Source: Macrophomina tecta (lineage: Eukaryota > Ascomycota > Dothideomycetes > Botryosphaeriales > Botryosphaeriaceae). From it: a stretch of DNA of 64,000 nt. The notes beneath the pieces were generated by a model. It ran no database searches. It was not told the origin of the DNA and saw only the letters and a program-made list of their open reading frames with translations. The DNA lies in NCBI GenBank assembly GCA_024180945.1, contig JAKSGN010000002.1, positions 1,240,001 through 1,304,000 on the forward strand, given 5' to 3'. Positions 47,439-57,163 of this stretch are shown here, piece by piece; the stretch's first letter is position 1; every line of letters starts with the position of its first letter. A program made the translations under genes and the position numbers.

Positions 47439-48589
47439 ATGCCGCCCAGGCCACAGCTCCGGCTGAGCCAATTTTCCTTACCCACACGACCACGACAGAT
47501 ACCCACGTCCCTCAATGCCTCCAGCAGCAGCCTCTCGACACGGCACGGCGCCGTGGCCTCCGCAACAACCGCACCATCATCGCATCAGCACCAGCAAATC
47601 CGCGGCATTAAGTCGGTCGTCTCACACCCGTCTTCCACCGACCGATTCAACCGTGGCGCCAATATGCGCGTTCTCTCGGCCAGCCCGACGGCGGCGCTCG
47701 CCCGCAAGGAATACACGACGCCGCTGCGCACGGGCGCGCTGGCCATCAAGAAGGGCATGACGGCGCTCTACGACCCGGAGAGCGGGAAGCGCACGCCCTG
47801 CACCGTCCTCCAGCTCGACCGCTGCCAGGTAGTCGCACATAAGACGCGCGACCGCCACGGCTACTGGGCCGTGGCCCTCGGCGCCGGCTGGAAGCACCCC
47901 AGCAACGTGACCAGGCCGCTGCTGGGCCATTTCGCCGCGCAGGGTGTCAGCCCGAAGAGGTGGGTGCGTGAGTTCAGGGTCAGGGACGAGAGGGGGCTTT
48001 TGGGCGTGGGTGAGGTGGTCGGCGCGGAGTGGTTTCGAGAGGGCCAGTTTGTGGATGCGAGGGCAGAGAGTCGGGGCATGGGGTTTGCAGGTGTAAGTGG
48101 TCATCGCTTGCTTGCTTGGGCTCTCTTGAGGGAGTGGTGCTGACATGAGTGGTTGGCGTGATATAGGGTATGAAGCGCTGGGGCTTCGGCGGTCAGCCCG
48201 CTTCTCACGGCCAGTCCCTCACTCACCGCACCATGGGTTCGGCCGGTGGTTCGCAGGGCTCCGGTTCGAGAGTGTTGCCTGGCAAGCGCATGCCTGGTCG
48301 TTTGGGCGGTGAACGTGTTACGGTGCAGAACCTCAAGGTGCTGAAGGTCGACCCTGAGAACGGCATCGTTGTCGTGAATGGTACGTTTCCCTCGGGTCTC
48401 TGAGCGTGCACTTCAGTCTCAGTCTGAACGGAGTGGAATTAACTGACGCAAATCTCATCAGGCGCTGTTGCTGGTCCCAAGGGTTGCGTTGTTCAGATTC
48501 AGGACGCGATTAAGAAGCCGTGGCCGGATATCCCACTCGTCTCGTCTACCAGCGCTACCGGACAAGCTGTAGCTACCGAGGCTCCATGA
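47439..48589 (+). CDS. MRPL9: Mitochondrial large-subunit ribosomal protein uL3m
   Basis: Mitochondrial version of ribosomal protein L3 (yeast Mrpl9), which sits near the peptidyl-transferase centre. Exons 47439-48092, 48167-48380 and 48462-48589 give 331 aa. The first 60 residues are Arg/Ser/Thr-rich and fit a mitochondrial presequence. The body has TGALAIKKGMTALYD, the core GMKRWGFGGQPASHGQSLTH, then GSRVLPGKRMPGRLGGERVTVQNLKV and VVNGAVAGPKGCVVQI, all diagnostic of L3. Introns 48093-48166 (gtaagt to atag) and 48381-48461 (gtacgt to tcag) fall within conserved blocks and restore them exactly. Confidence 0.95.
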
Positions 48590-49999
48590 AGGGAGAGGAG
48601 TGGAGTATTGGACCAGGAAGGATCCAATTAAGGAGCATTTTCTGTATAAAGCTCATGCTGTATAACTAGATCTCTTGGACGCCATGCGTGTTGGACGATT
48701 CGGAGGGAAAATACATGGGTTCGAACGAGATATCATCGAGCTCTGGAGGCCAGACTTTGAGGACTTGTATTAACTCCTCGATTAGATTTGTCTATCTCGT
48801 TGCGCGAAGTCCACCCTTGCCTCCACAATATGAGAATCCTGGACTGAGATTTCACTGAAGATAGGGATGTGCTATCTGGATAGTCGTACCGCTGCTATTT
48901 AGAAACCGAACGCCGCGAGTAAGCTTCAGTAAGAGCAATGCAATTCTTAGCTATTCATGGATAACTGACATCGTTATCTGAACGGAATACCGCCAGTTTC
49001 ACTGCCCTACGAAGTTTGGCGTAATGGATTGCTTAGATTATTCGAGCTTTGAGGAGGCTGCAGTTTCTTATCGGCCACTCATGCTCTCTCGTCCTCCTTT
49101 GAATATATATCTGTTTGAATAAGACCTTAGCAGACCGCCAGCATATGCTCGAGTTATAGAGTGCAGGCATGGTTTACGGAAAGAAGAGATTCCAGTGACA
49201 CTCCACATATTGTAGTATCTGAATGTTATCGGAGGGTAAGAAACAGCCAAGTCTGTCGTCAAACAGGACTTTTTCTTCTTGCAAAGGACTTTGATTCATG
49301 AATAGTATATAACTGGGTATCTATATCATCACTAAGAAAGCTCTATTAGCTACTTCACCATGTGTAACTAAACCATCATTCACTATATGTACGTCTTCCA
49401 TTTGTGCTTTTCCCGAAAATGCTGGAGGTAGTGCCGATAACCGCCAAAGAAGCACGTAGTTAGCATTCCTTCTGTTGAAGTTCGATAGGGCGCACGGAGT
49501 ATCTACCCAGAATGGAATGCCGGATGGGGCTTAGTCCCACCTCAGAAGCGTACATATTCTCTGCTAAGTTGTAGGCCCTTGGAGGGTCAATCCATTATGG
49601 TTTCAACACCTTCATCCCTCGCTTTCGGGCTCGCATTGTGGCGACCTCCAGCGGTCAGGAGTTATACCGAAGCTAAAATGTCGAATTTCGAAGTTCGCAT
49701 GCATGAATGATTCGAGAATGATAGGCCGAGCGGAGACGAAATCTACCGACATTTCTTAGCTTTTTTTTTTTTTTTTTTCTTCCAAAAGGCGACTGTTCGT
49801 CAGCAATAAGCGCCTGGATGCCTGACGTCAAGATTGTCGATCGCTCGGTTATGCCTGTTTTCTCGAGTCGCTGAGTATTTTCGAAACTCCACAAGCGGTG
49901 AAAAGTCGCGGAGATCTCATCTAAATAAGAAGAGCAAATGAAAAAAAAGAAGTCGATGCGGCCTCCCTGCATCAAGCGAAATATGGGCAGTAAGTTGCC
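48590..49999. other. AT-rich intergenic region with a T18 tract
   Basis: 1.4 kb between convergent genes, clearly poorer in GC than the coding sequence around it. A run of 18 T occurs at 49761-49778. No open frame longer than about 100 codons and no recognisable RNA gene. Confidence 0.5.
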
Positions 50000-51236
50000 T
50001 TACCGTCCAAAATCGCGCCAGGACGAGTCGATGTTTGCCCCGCCGAGCTTGGCGACGGACCCAGAATGCATGGTAGCTAGAGAAGTCTGGTTAATATTGT
50101 CAGTACGAGACTCCCAAGGCAGTGATATGATCCGCATCTTACCTCGATCTCCCGACAGTCCAAGCTGCGACGCAACATTGACATAACCCTCCGAGTTCTT
50201 CTGACCAGACTTGGCGATGTTCTTCACCGTGTCCTCGTCGCCGGCCCAAGGCGTACGGCAGTAGGGGCAACATACATGCCGATGGCCCTTGGTAGCAGCC
50301 CATTGCTCAAAGCACGCTTTGTGGATGTTGTTACCACAAGCCGCCTGGCAATAAACTATCTCGTCGCTGCCTGGATCGAATTCCTCGCAACATATTGGAC
50401 AATCGCCCTCGATCGGCTTCCTCCTACCATCTTTCGCGCCAATGTCCTCAGTGGGAATTGGAGGCGCGTAAGAAAAGATCTCCTGGAGCTCCGACGAGAT
50501 GAAAGCCAACTGGTACTGAAGGTGCGAGGGGACCTTCAGCACGCGGATAAGAACCTGCAACAATGGATATTAATGCGGATTTGCATAATTCGAGGTTTGG
50601 TCAGCCTACATAGATGATGTGTTTGCATTGATTGCCCTTCTTCGCATGCGGGCACGTGCAGCTAGGGACCTGGGATATGTTGACGCTGTACACGTTCCCG
50701 GTCGTCCCGGCGATTTCGACGATCTCCTCGGGGTATGCATCTGTTCCCCCACGAGTGCGGTCGATAACGAACAGACTGTTGAAGATCGGAATCAGCTTGA
50801 GAAGTCATGTGAGGCTGTCCAAGTGAAAGTTGCGCACCGTTGTGTCAGTGCTCGGTCCTTGACGGCCTGGAAAGATTGAGGCGCCTTGTCGCGGTATCTG
50901 CGGATCGTCAGCTTGACTACGTCATAAGTAAACTCTGGCGTTGTTGTCTTGCCGCTTGAGCCGCTTCTCAACCGTCACTGGTGCCTTCCCCTTGGCCTTT
51001 TCCTTGGGCGTCTTCGGATGTGCGGAAGCTTCGGCGATGTCAGTCGTCACAGTGGTGGCCTCTTCTGTGACAGACTTGCTGCGGCGTTTCTTGACCGGTG
51101 CCCGCACGACTTCCCCCGGCTGGTCTTCGGCGTGCGAGACGGGCTTACGCTTGCGCCCACTCGAACGTGGCTGTGGCGGATGTTGCGCATGTGTTGCCAC
51201 ACCGCTCATGCTGGCGGTGGAGTCAGGTACGCCCAT
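50000..51236 (-). CDS. SWIM- and RING-finger protein, probable E3 ubiquitin ligase; contains a GC-AG intron
   Basis: 332 aa in five exons: 50953-51236, 50838-50897, 50610-50775, 50143-50554 and 50000-50076. Basic disordered N-terminus, then a segment KRLKRYRDKAPQSF, then a SWIM zinc finger with CxCx(n)CxH (CTCPHAKKGNQCKH), then a RING finger starting CPICCEEF and ending CCPYCRTPW, with CGNNIHKACFEQW between. SWIM plus RING is the layout of ZSWIM2/MEX-like ubiquitin ligases. Introns: 50898-50952 uses a GC donor (gcaaga); 50776-50837, 50555-50609 and 50077-50142 are GT-AG. The last is 66 nt and stop-free, so retention adds 22 residues. Placement of the final stop (DFGR then TAA) is the least certain part. 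Confidence 0.83.
50898..50952 (-). other. Putative GC-AG intron in the SWIM-RING gene
   Basis: 55-nt intron starting gcaaga and ending ccgcag, with a CTGAC branch 12 bases before the end. It joins KRLK-CG and A-TAC to give KRLKRYRDKAP. The first exon runs into TGA without splicing, and no GT donor gives the right phase. GC-AG is the most common minor intron class in fungi. Confidence 0.7.
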
Positions 51237-51974
51237 GGCGGTATTTTTGGGATGGTGTCTCGTGTACAGGACGAAAGCTGCTGACGCGGCATGAAAAGAG
51301 GTGAGCTGGGGCGATGAAGTGGCGAGTGGAGGTTGTGGAGCACTTGCGCGGAGACGGAAGGATTTAGGTTATCGCGACCGATAAGGAAAGCTTCCTTTTG
51401 TCTTCGCCTGCTGGGTATGTGGAAGGCGCGACCCTTGCGCGTCTACACGTGATGCCATAGTCCTGCCCAGGCGGGACGGCTTGGACTTTGTGGCGGCAAT
51501 ACGATTTGAATCAGCGGAGTAGGCTGAAAGGGGCCCCCTTTGTGGCCCGACCTCTGCTGACCCGCAATGAGACACATTCCACCGGAACTGTCGTGTCCCC
51601 CCTTGGCGAATCCCGGCTGAGCGTCGTGCGATGTTTTGAGGCGCACCGTCGCCCCGTAGCGAAGCGTGCACGCCGGCCCTGATCGCCAACATCATTTAAG
51701 TGGGCTAGGATCTACATTGCATCTAGAATTACTCTCAGTACATATTAATAATCGGAGTTTGCTACGCTAAAGCAGCTTAAAATTAGGAGAATACGGTGAG
51801 GAACAGTCTACTGTGTTCTATGCAAAAGAAAAGCCAATCCCAAGACCATGCCAGTGTCCAAGAACGCCCGCTGAAGTGCCCAATGTTTTTTTCACAAGAC
51901 CGGCTGGTCGCCCTCCGCTCCAAAGTAGTGCTGTAAGCTATTCAGACTGGGAAATTCGTAACCGCGTGACATTC
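51237..51974. other. Intergenic region upstream of the SWIM-RING gene
   Basis: 740 bases between two genes on the minus strand: the promoter of the SWIM-RING gene and the 3' region of the SUR7-like gene. Open frames across it have no domain. Nothing further seen. Confidence 0.5.
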
Positions 51975-53074
51975 TCATGCCTTGCTCCGGCCAAGACCAA
52001 GCCGTTGTCGCAAGCTCTGTTTCTCTGGGTCACCATCCGGCGGCATCGTGTACGCCTTCTTACTGCCCAGCTTCCGGCCCGTGCGGACGTCTCTTCTGCT
52101 GGCACAGCAGCAGCAGAGACTCGATTGGATGATGAAGGCAATGAGAATGCAGCCGGCGGAGGTCCACATGAAACCAAACATTTGAGCGCCCAGGATTGCC
52201 CCGATGTTGAGGTCGTCGACTTGAGTGAGGGCAATCTTGAAGACAATGAAAATTGCCGTGGCAATGATGCAGGCCACGAAGATGCAAAGCAGCGTAATAA
52301 AGGAGAGAAGAGCAATTGGCCCAGCAGCCCATCTCGTGTAGATGGCAAGAGGCGTCAGGAAAATGAGGACGGTCGAGACACAGGTTCCGGTCAAGAACAA
52401 ACCGAACATCCACTGGGAGGCTACCTTGAGGATGTCGAGGTATTTCAACGCTTCCTCGGGAATGGCAACTGGGATACGGTCAGGATCATTGTAGTTGACA
52501 ACGAAATATAGAGTGATCACGTACTGGTTGCGCCGGCGAACAACTCATTGAGCAGGATCTCTACGGGATTGAACCAATAGAGCGTCTCAGGCTTGGAGCA
52601 AAAGGTTACACCTTCATTGATGTAACCCTCGCAGAAGCCCCACAGGCCAACCTGGTAGAAATCGTGCAGGCCTAGGGTTTGCGCAATGCTGTTGAGCAGG
52701 ACGGCATTGGGAATCGATGTCGGCACGATGTGGCTGAGGTCGAGCTTCATGAACCAGGTGTCGCGAAGAACAGGCTTGTTGTAGGTGTTGCCAATCTCGA
52801 CGAGCAGTAGAAATAGGGCGGAGAGGAAGAAGAAAAAGGACGACATGACGGCGAATATCTGTCGCGTTCGGGTGGCCCGTTTCATTTGTTTCCTCGAAAG
52901 CGTGGTGTTGGAACGCTTCAGACCGCCGCCGGGCGTGGTGTTCCAGGGCGTTTCCTCGAACTGGGGGCCGCGGGCGACATCCTGGCTCGCTATAATGGTC
53001 GGCGAGGTCCTGCCAGAGGCCGCCTGGCGCTGAGAGCGGGTGGATGGCTCGCGGGAGGGAGCAGCGGACGGCAT
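51975..53074 (-). CDS. SUR7/PalI-type four-pass membrane protein
   Basis: 347 aa in two exons, 52525-53074 and 51975-52468. The disordered N-terminus ends in a basic patch before TM1 (IFAVMSSFFFFLSALFLLLVEI). An extracellular loop contains GLWGFCEGY with a later Cys (VTFCSKPETLYWFNP), the W-x-x-W/G-LxxC-like signature of the SUR7/claudin-like superfamily. Three more hydrophobic segments follow (WMFGLFLTGTCVSTVLIFL, LLSFITLLCIFVACIIATAIF, AQMFGFMWTSAGCILIAF) and then a basic cytosolic tail. Such proteins sit in plasma-membrane domains (eisosomes/MCC) or, like PalI, in pH signalling. Intron 52469-52524 (gtacgt to cccag, CTGAC branch) restores the sequence GATIAIPEEAL. Confidence 0.85.
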
Positions 53075-53830
53075 GATGATGCCTGGGTGGAGGGGGAGCG
53101 GGAGAGGAAGAAAGCTCTGTTATCTTCGGGCCAGAAGAAGACCAGGCTGGGGCTGTGAGTGGGCGAGCGCGGACCGGGGTTGGCGACGGGCTGGCTGGAG
53201 GGAAGGACCGACATTATGAGACGGGCGGGCAGGTCAGCGTGCTATGATCTCAGGCGGGTGGTTGCTACGCGTCAGGGCAGCGGCGGCCGGGCAGCGCTTG
53301 CAGGCTGGGTTGATGCAAGAGGCGTAAAGCGGGTCTGCGGGCGCTCGGCGGGCGCTCATTGGCGGCGATCCGGCGCCGCCACGAAACAGCCATCCCACTG
53401 CTCCTGTGATGTGCGCCCGCCAGGCACCCTACGGCTGCCCGTCCAGCCCGGCCAGAACCCCCCGGAGCCCCGTGTTCGGCGCGTCCATGCCGTGACGATG
53501 TCAGCGGCAGCCGCTGGCCCACGCCAAATGCTGGCTAGCAATGCGCCAAAACTGCCTGCCCTTCGCCTTCCCCCCGCCGTGCGCAGCGGTCATCCCTCCT
53601 TTCCCGCTTGCAGCGCCGTGGTTCTGGCCTGCTATTTACTGCGTCTCAGACGTCATCCCCGCCTGCATAGCTTTTCTTCCCATCTGCTCTCTTTTCCTCA
53701 CCGCCCGCCTTTCATGCGCCAGTGCTTCCCGTAACTAAGCTGCCTTGGCCGGACCCGACTGTCTCTGCTTTCTCCCCAGTCGAGCGTCCAGCTCCCCATC
53801 CTCTCCACCTCCCACCCGCATCGAGCCACC
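53075..53830. other. Divergent upstream region of the SUR7-like and PLC-like genes
   Basis: 756 GC-rich bases with a CT-rich stretch before the PLC-like start. Open frames on both strands have no domain. Confidence 0.5.
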
Positions 53831-55360
53831 ATGCGTCTTTCCACCCTCTGGCTGGCAGGCCTGGCCGCCCGCGCGCTTGCCCAAGGAGACGGGGATGATT
53901 CTTCCAGTTCCTCCGCCAGCACTGTTGTTCTGACCGGCACCAACACGAGGGCCTCCGCGACGGTCCCCACCGGCACCTACATCTCGTACACGTCCACCGT
54001 CCGCGTGAGCACCGGAGACGACGATGACGGTCCAGGAGGCACGCGCACCGTGACCCCGACCGCTGGTGCCTCCTCTACGCCCAGTACGAGCGAAGAGAAG
54101 ACGGTTACAGTCAAGACGCAGCGCACCATCACGCTGCTCACTGGCTCCGAAGGCACTCGGACGTACACCGGCGGCCCTCTGACCCCTGTGCCTGTCAATT
54201 CGACTGCATCTGGCACCAGCAGCTCGGCTGCTCCCACTAATACGCAACCATGCAACGGCTATACGGAACTTTGCTCTCGGAAGTACTCTAACGTCACTGA
54301 GGTCTGCGCTCATAATTCGCCCTTTACCGTCAAGAACAACGCCGCGAGTAACCAGGATTACGATGTGACCACTCAGTTGAACGATGGCATCCGAATGCGT
54401 AAGTATCGCCTGATTCACTTTCGCATGGCCTGATACTGATTGATACAGTCCAAGCACAAGCCCACTACAATGGTACGGGAAAGTTCAACCTTTGTCACAC
54501 TTCATGCGACATTCTTAACGCTGGTACTCTTGTGGATTATCTTTCTACCGTTGCATCATGGGTCCAGCAACACCCGTACGACATTGTTACCATCCTAATT
54601 GGAAACGCCGACTATGTTAGCGCGACGAACTTCACCACCCCCATCGAAGACTCCGGCCTCAAGCCGTACCTGTTCGAGCCGTCCGTAATCCCTATGGGTG
54701 TGGATGACTGGCCGACCTACTCGGAGATGATTCTCACATCCAAACGTGTCGTCATGTTCCTGGACTACGAAGCCAACCAGACGGCCGTGCCGTATCTCAT
54801 GGACGAATTCAGTCAGTTGTGGGAGACGCCTTTCGACCCGACCGACCAGGCCTTCCCATGCACTGTTCAGCGCCCGCCCAACCTACCCAACGATCAGGCC
54901 GTGAACCGCATGTATATGATAAATCACAACCTCAACGCGGAGATCTCAATTCTGGGCAACTCGATCCTGGTACCAAACACAGTCAATCTCACGCTTACAA
55001 ACGCCAACACGACCGAGTATGGTTCTCTGGGCTTGTCTGTCAAGCAATGCACGAGTAAGTTCTCCCATGCGGCTTAATGATGAAACTTAAGGCTGTACCC
55101 GAGAAAGTTTGAAACACGGATTGAGCCCTAACCTTGTCACAGACATGTGGGGCCGGCCTCCCAATCGTCTCAATGTCGATTATTACAACGTCGGCAACAT
55201 TAACGGAAGCGTCTTCGCCGCCGCTGCAGCTGCGAACAATGTCACTTACAACGGCAAGTGCTGTGGCCTTGACAGCACTTCGGGTGCCGTGACCGATTCG
55301 GCGACCCGACCTATGCTTGCTCTTGCCATTTCAGTCGTCATTGGGTTCGCCCTTCTGTAA
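53831..55360 (+). CDS. GPI-anchored PLC-like phosphodiesterase (PI-PLC X superfamily)
   Basis: 463 aa in three exons: 53831-54398, 54449-55054 and 55143-55360. A signal peptide (MRLSTLWLAGLAARALAQ) is followed by a Ser/Thr-rich, probably O-glycosylated stretch, then a catalytic-like TIM-barrel with NGYTELCSRKY, the His-containing CAHNSPF, GIRMLQAQAHYN and a second His in LCHTSC, as in fungal PLC-like phosphodiesterases. Many N-glycosylation sites (NVT, NFT, NQT, NLT). The C-terminus ends in a hydrophobic stretch (MLALAISVVIGFALL) without a following charged tail, as expected for GPI attachment at the cell surface. Intron 54399-54448 (50 nt) and 55055-55142 (88 nt). Actual substrate is unknown for this family. 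Confidence 0.87.
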
Positions 55361-55918
55361 AGCTGCTTAATCATCGACGTGTAAAAAAAAAGGTCGTGCT
55401 GGATGTATTTTATTCTTTTTGGTTCTGGAGCTGGCGGTCAGGCATGATTGACGACACGACAGGTTTTGCATAGGCGACGGCGTTCTCGTCCTCTTGGGTT
55501 TGTTTTATTTGGGGAATTAGCGAAAGCGATCCATAGACCGGCGGGCCCTCGCAGGCATCAGTGCATTACTATAGCAGCATCTTAATCCCAAGAATCATTT
55601 CGCTTTCCTTACTCGCTCATTTTTGCGAGCGATCTATCCGACATGCTCATCACCGAAGTTTATTGAAGACAGTGCATCTTGCTCCCGACCTTCCATTCTG
55701 TTGCCCGCACAACAGCGATCGGGCAGGCGCTGCTGCTATTTGCGGGAACGTGCCGGCAAAGCCCGAGCGGATCCTGGGCTCGTATCATCCGTATTCTCCG
55801 GCACCTGTCTTCCGCGAGCCACAGGGCGTTCCCGCCGCATCGCGTCGCCTTTCTTCCCGCTTGGTTGGCGGAGGTGGTTCGCTGCTGACCCAGGCAACGC
55901 GCAGGGATAAGCTAAGCG
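55361..55918. other. Intergenic region between convergent genes
   Basis: 558 bases holding the 3' regions of the PLC-like and CCE1 genes. No feature recognised. Confidence 0.5.
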
Positions 55919-57163
55919 TTAGCTGCATCTCTCAGCCACCTCCTTCAGGGTCCGCTCGTCCAACCCCAGCATCGCACGTCTATTTCCCTCCCACCGAGCC
56001 CACGCGGCCACCTGCAGGAGGCAGTCGGCCAGGTCGTCCAGCTTCTTCGGGTCCGGTAGCGGTGAGCGGTCGACCGTTTGCGCTGCCGCCTGTTTCTTCG
56101 TGCCTCCCCGGCCACCCCGTTTCGCGGCTTTGGACAGCCTCGACAGGAAGACGTCGCGCATGGCGCCGGCTTCCCGCCCGCCGAAACTGAGCTCCACGTC
56201 GCGATCCGATTGGGAGGCGGCCGAGGAGGAGGAGGCGCGCTCGGCGTTTCGGAGCAGCCATTGCTCGACGAGCTTGATCTTGTCTTTCTTCTCGACCTTG
56301 GACCGGCTCATCTTCTTGCCCGCTTTCTTCGCCACCGTCGAGGTTTCGTCATCTGCTTCTATCGCTGCGCCTTTTTCTTCGTCTGCATCCGCTGGACCCG
56401 ATGATGACGAGTGAGCAGAGGAGCGCCGGGTCGCCCGACTAGCAAGCGATGCGTCCCGAATGGCTCGGCCCAGCTCGGAGTTGTCCATCCAGAAGGCGGC
56501 GACGCGCGCCGGGCTGACAGGGAAGACGCTGGGGAACAATGGCAGCGAGGTGGGCGATTCTTTGGATGCGGCGTCCGCCCACTGCTCTTGCTTCAGCGTC
56601 TCGAGGATCGCCCAGATCATGCCCTCGAGCATGTTGACGTGGTAGGTCCACTCCTGGATGGCGGATGATGCATTGGTGCGGTAGCGCTGCTGCTCGATGA
56701 GGATGGTTTGGGGCGCATAGGGCAGCAATTTGTGCTTGAGCAGCAGGTAGGCGGTGCGTGAGAGGATGGAGGGCCGGAAGGACTCTTTGCCTTGTTGGGA
56801 GAGTTGGCTGCTCAGGAGAGCGGCGGGATCCGACGATGAGGCTTGCTCTTCGTGCTGCGCGAGGTCGCTGACAGAGATGGGCTCCCAGGCGAGGATGTCG
56901 AGTTTGACGGGAGGCTTCTCCAAGAATTTTTTGCTGGGAGCGGCGACGGAGACGTCGCAGACGCAGAAAGCCATGTTGCGGATGCCCATGTCCACGCTGA
57001 GGACGCGGCTGGTTCTGGTGCCATCTCGAAGCTTTGGAATGCTGAGGTCTGATTGGAGACGCTGGATGAGCTCTGGCTTCGTCCCGCCGACGCCGCTGCC
57101 TATACGCGCAAGGAGCGATTTGATGTGGGGGGTGGTGAGAGCGCCTTTGACGCGCTTCGACAT
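55919..57163 (-). CDS. CCE1: Cce1/Ydc2 mitochondrial Holliday-junction resolvase
   Basis: Structure-specific endonuclease that resolves four-way junctions in mitochondrial DNA. Single exon of 414 aa. The N-terminus (LTTPHIKSLLARIGSGVGGTKPELIQRLQ) is a SAP-like DNA-binding motif, as in fission-yeast Ydc2. The RNase H-like core shows the metal-binding acidic residues: Asp in VLSVDMGIRN, Glu in ILIEQQRYRTNAS and the Asp pair in KLDDLADCLLQ near the C-terminus. A Lys/Ser/Glu-rich insertion (about residues 240-310) separates the middle from the last motif and makes the protein longer than the yeast enzymes. No clear mitochondrial presequence precedes the SAP motif. ATG at 57163 is the first in frame. 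Confidence 0.93.
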   Translation of the reverse strand: MSKRVKGALTTPHIKSLLARIGSGVGGTKPELIQRLQSDLSIPKLRDGTRTSRVLSVDMGIRNMAFCVCDVSVAAPSKKFLEKPPVKLDILAWEPISVSDLAQHEEQASSSDPAALLSSQLSQQGKESFRPSILSRTAYLLLKHKLLPYAPQTILIEQQRYRTNASSAIQEWTYHVNMLEGMIWAILETLKQEQWADAASKESPTSLPLFPSVFPVSPARVAAFWMDNSELGRAIRDASLASRATRRSSAHSSSSGPADADEEKGAAIEADDETSTVAKKAGKKMSRSKVEKKDKIKLVEQWLLRNAERASSSSAASQSDRDVELSFGGREAGAMRDVFLSRLSKAAKRGGRGGTKKQAAAQTVDRSPLPDPKKLDDLADCLLQVAAWARWEGNRRAMLGLDERTLKEVAERCS

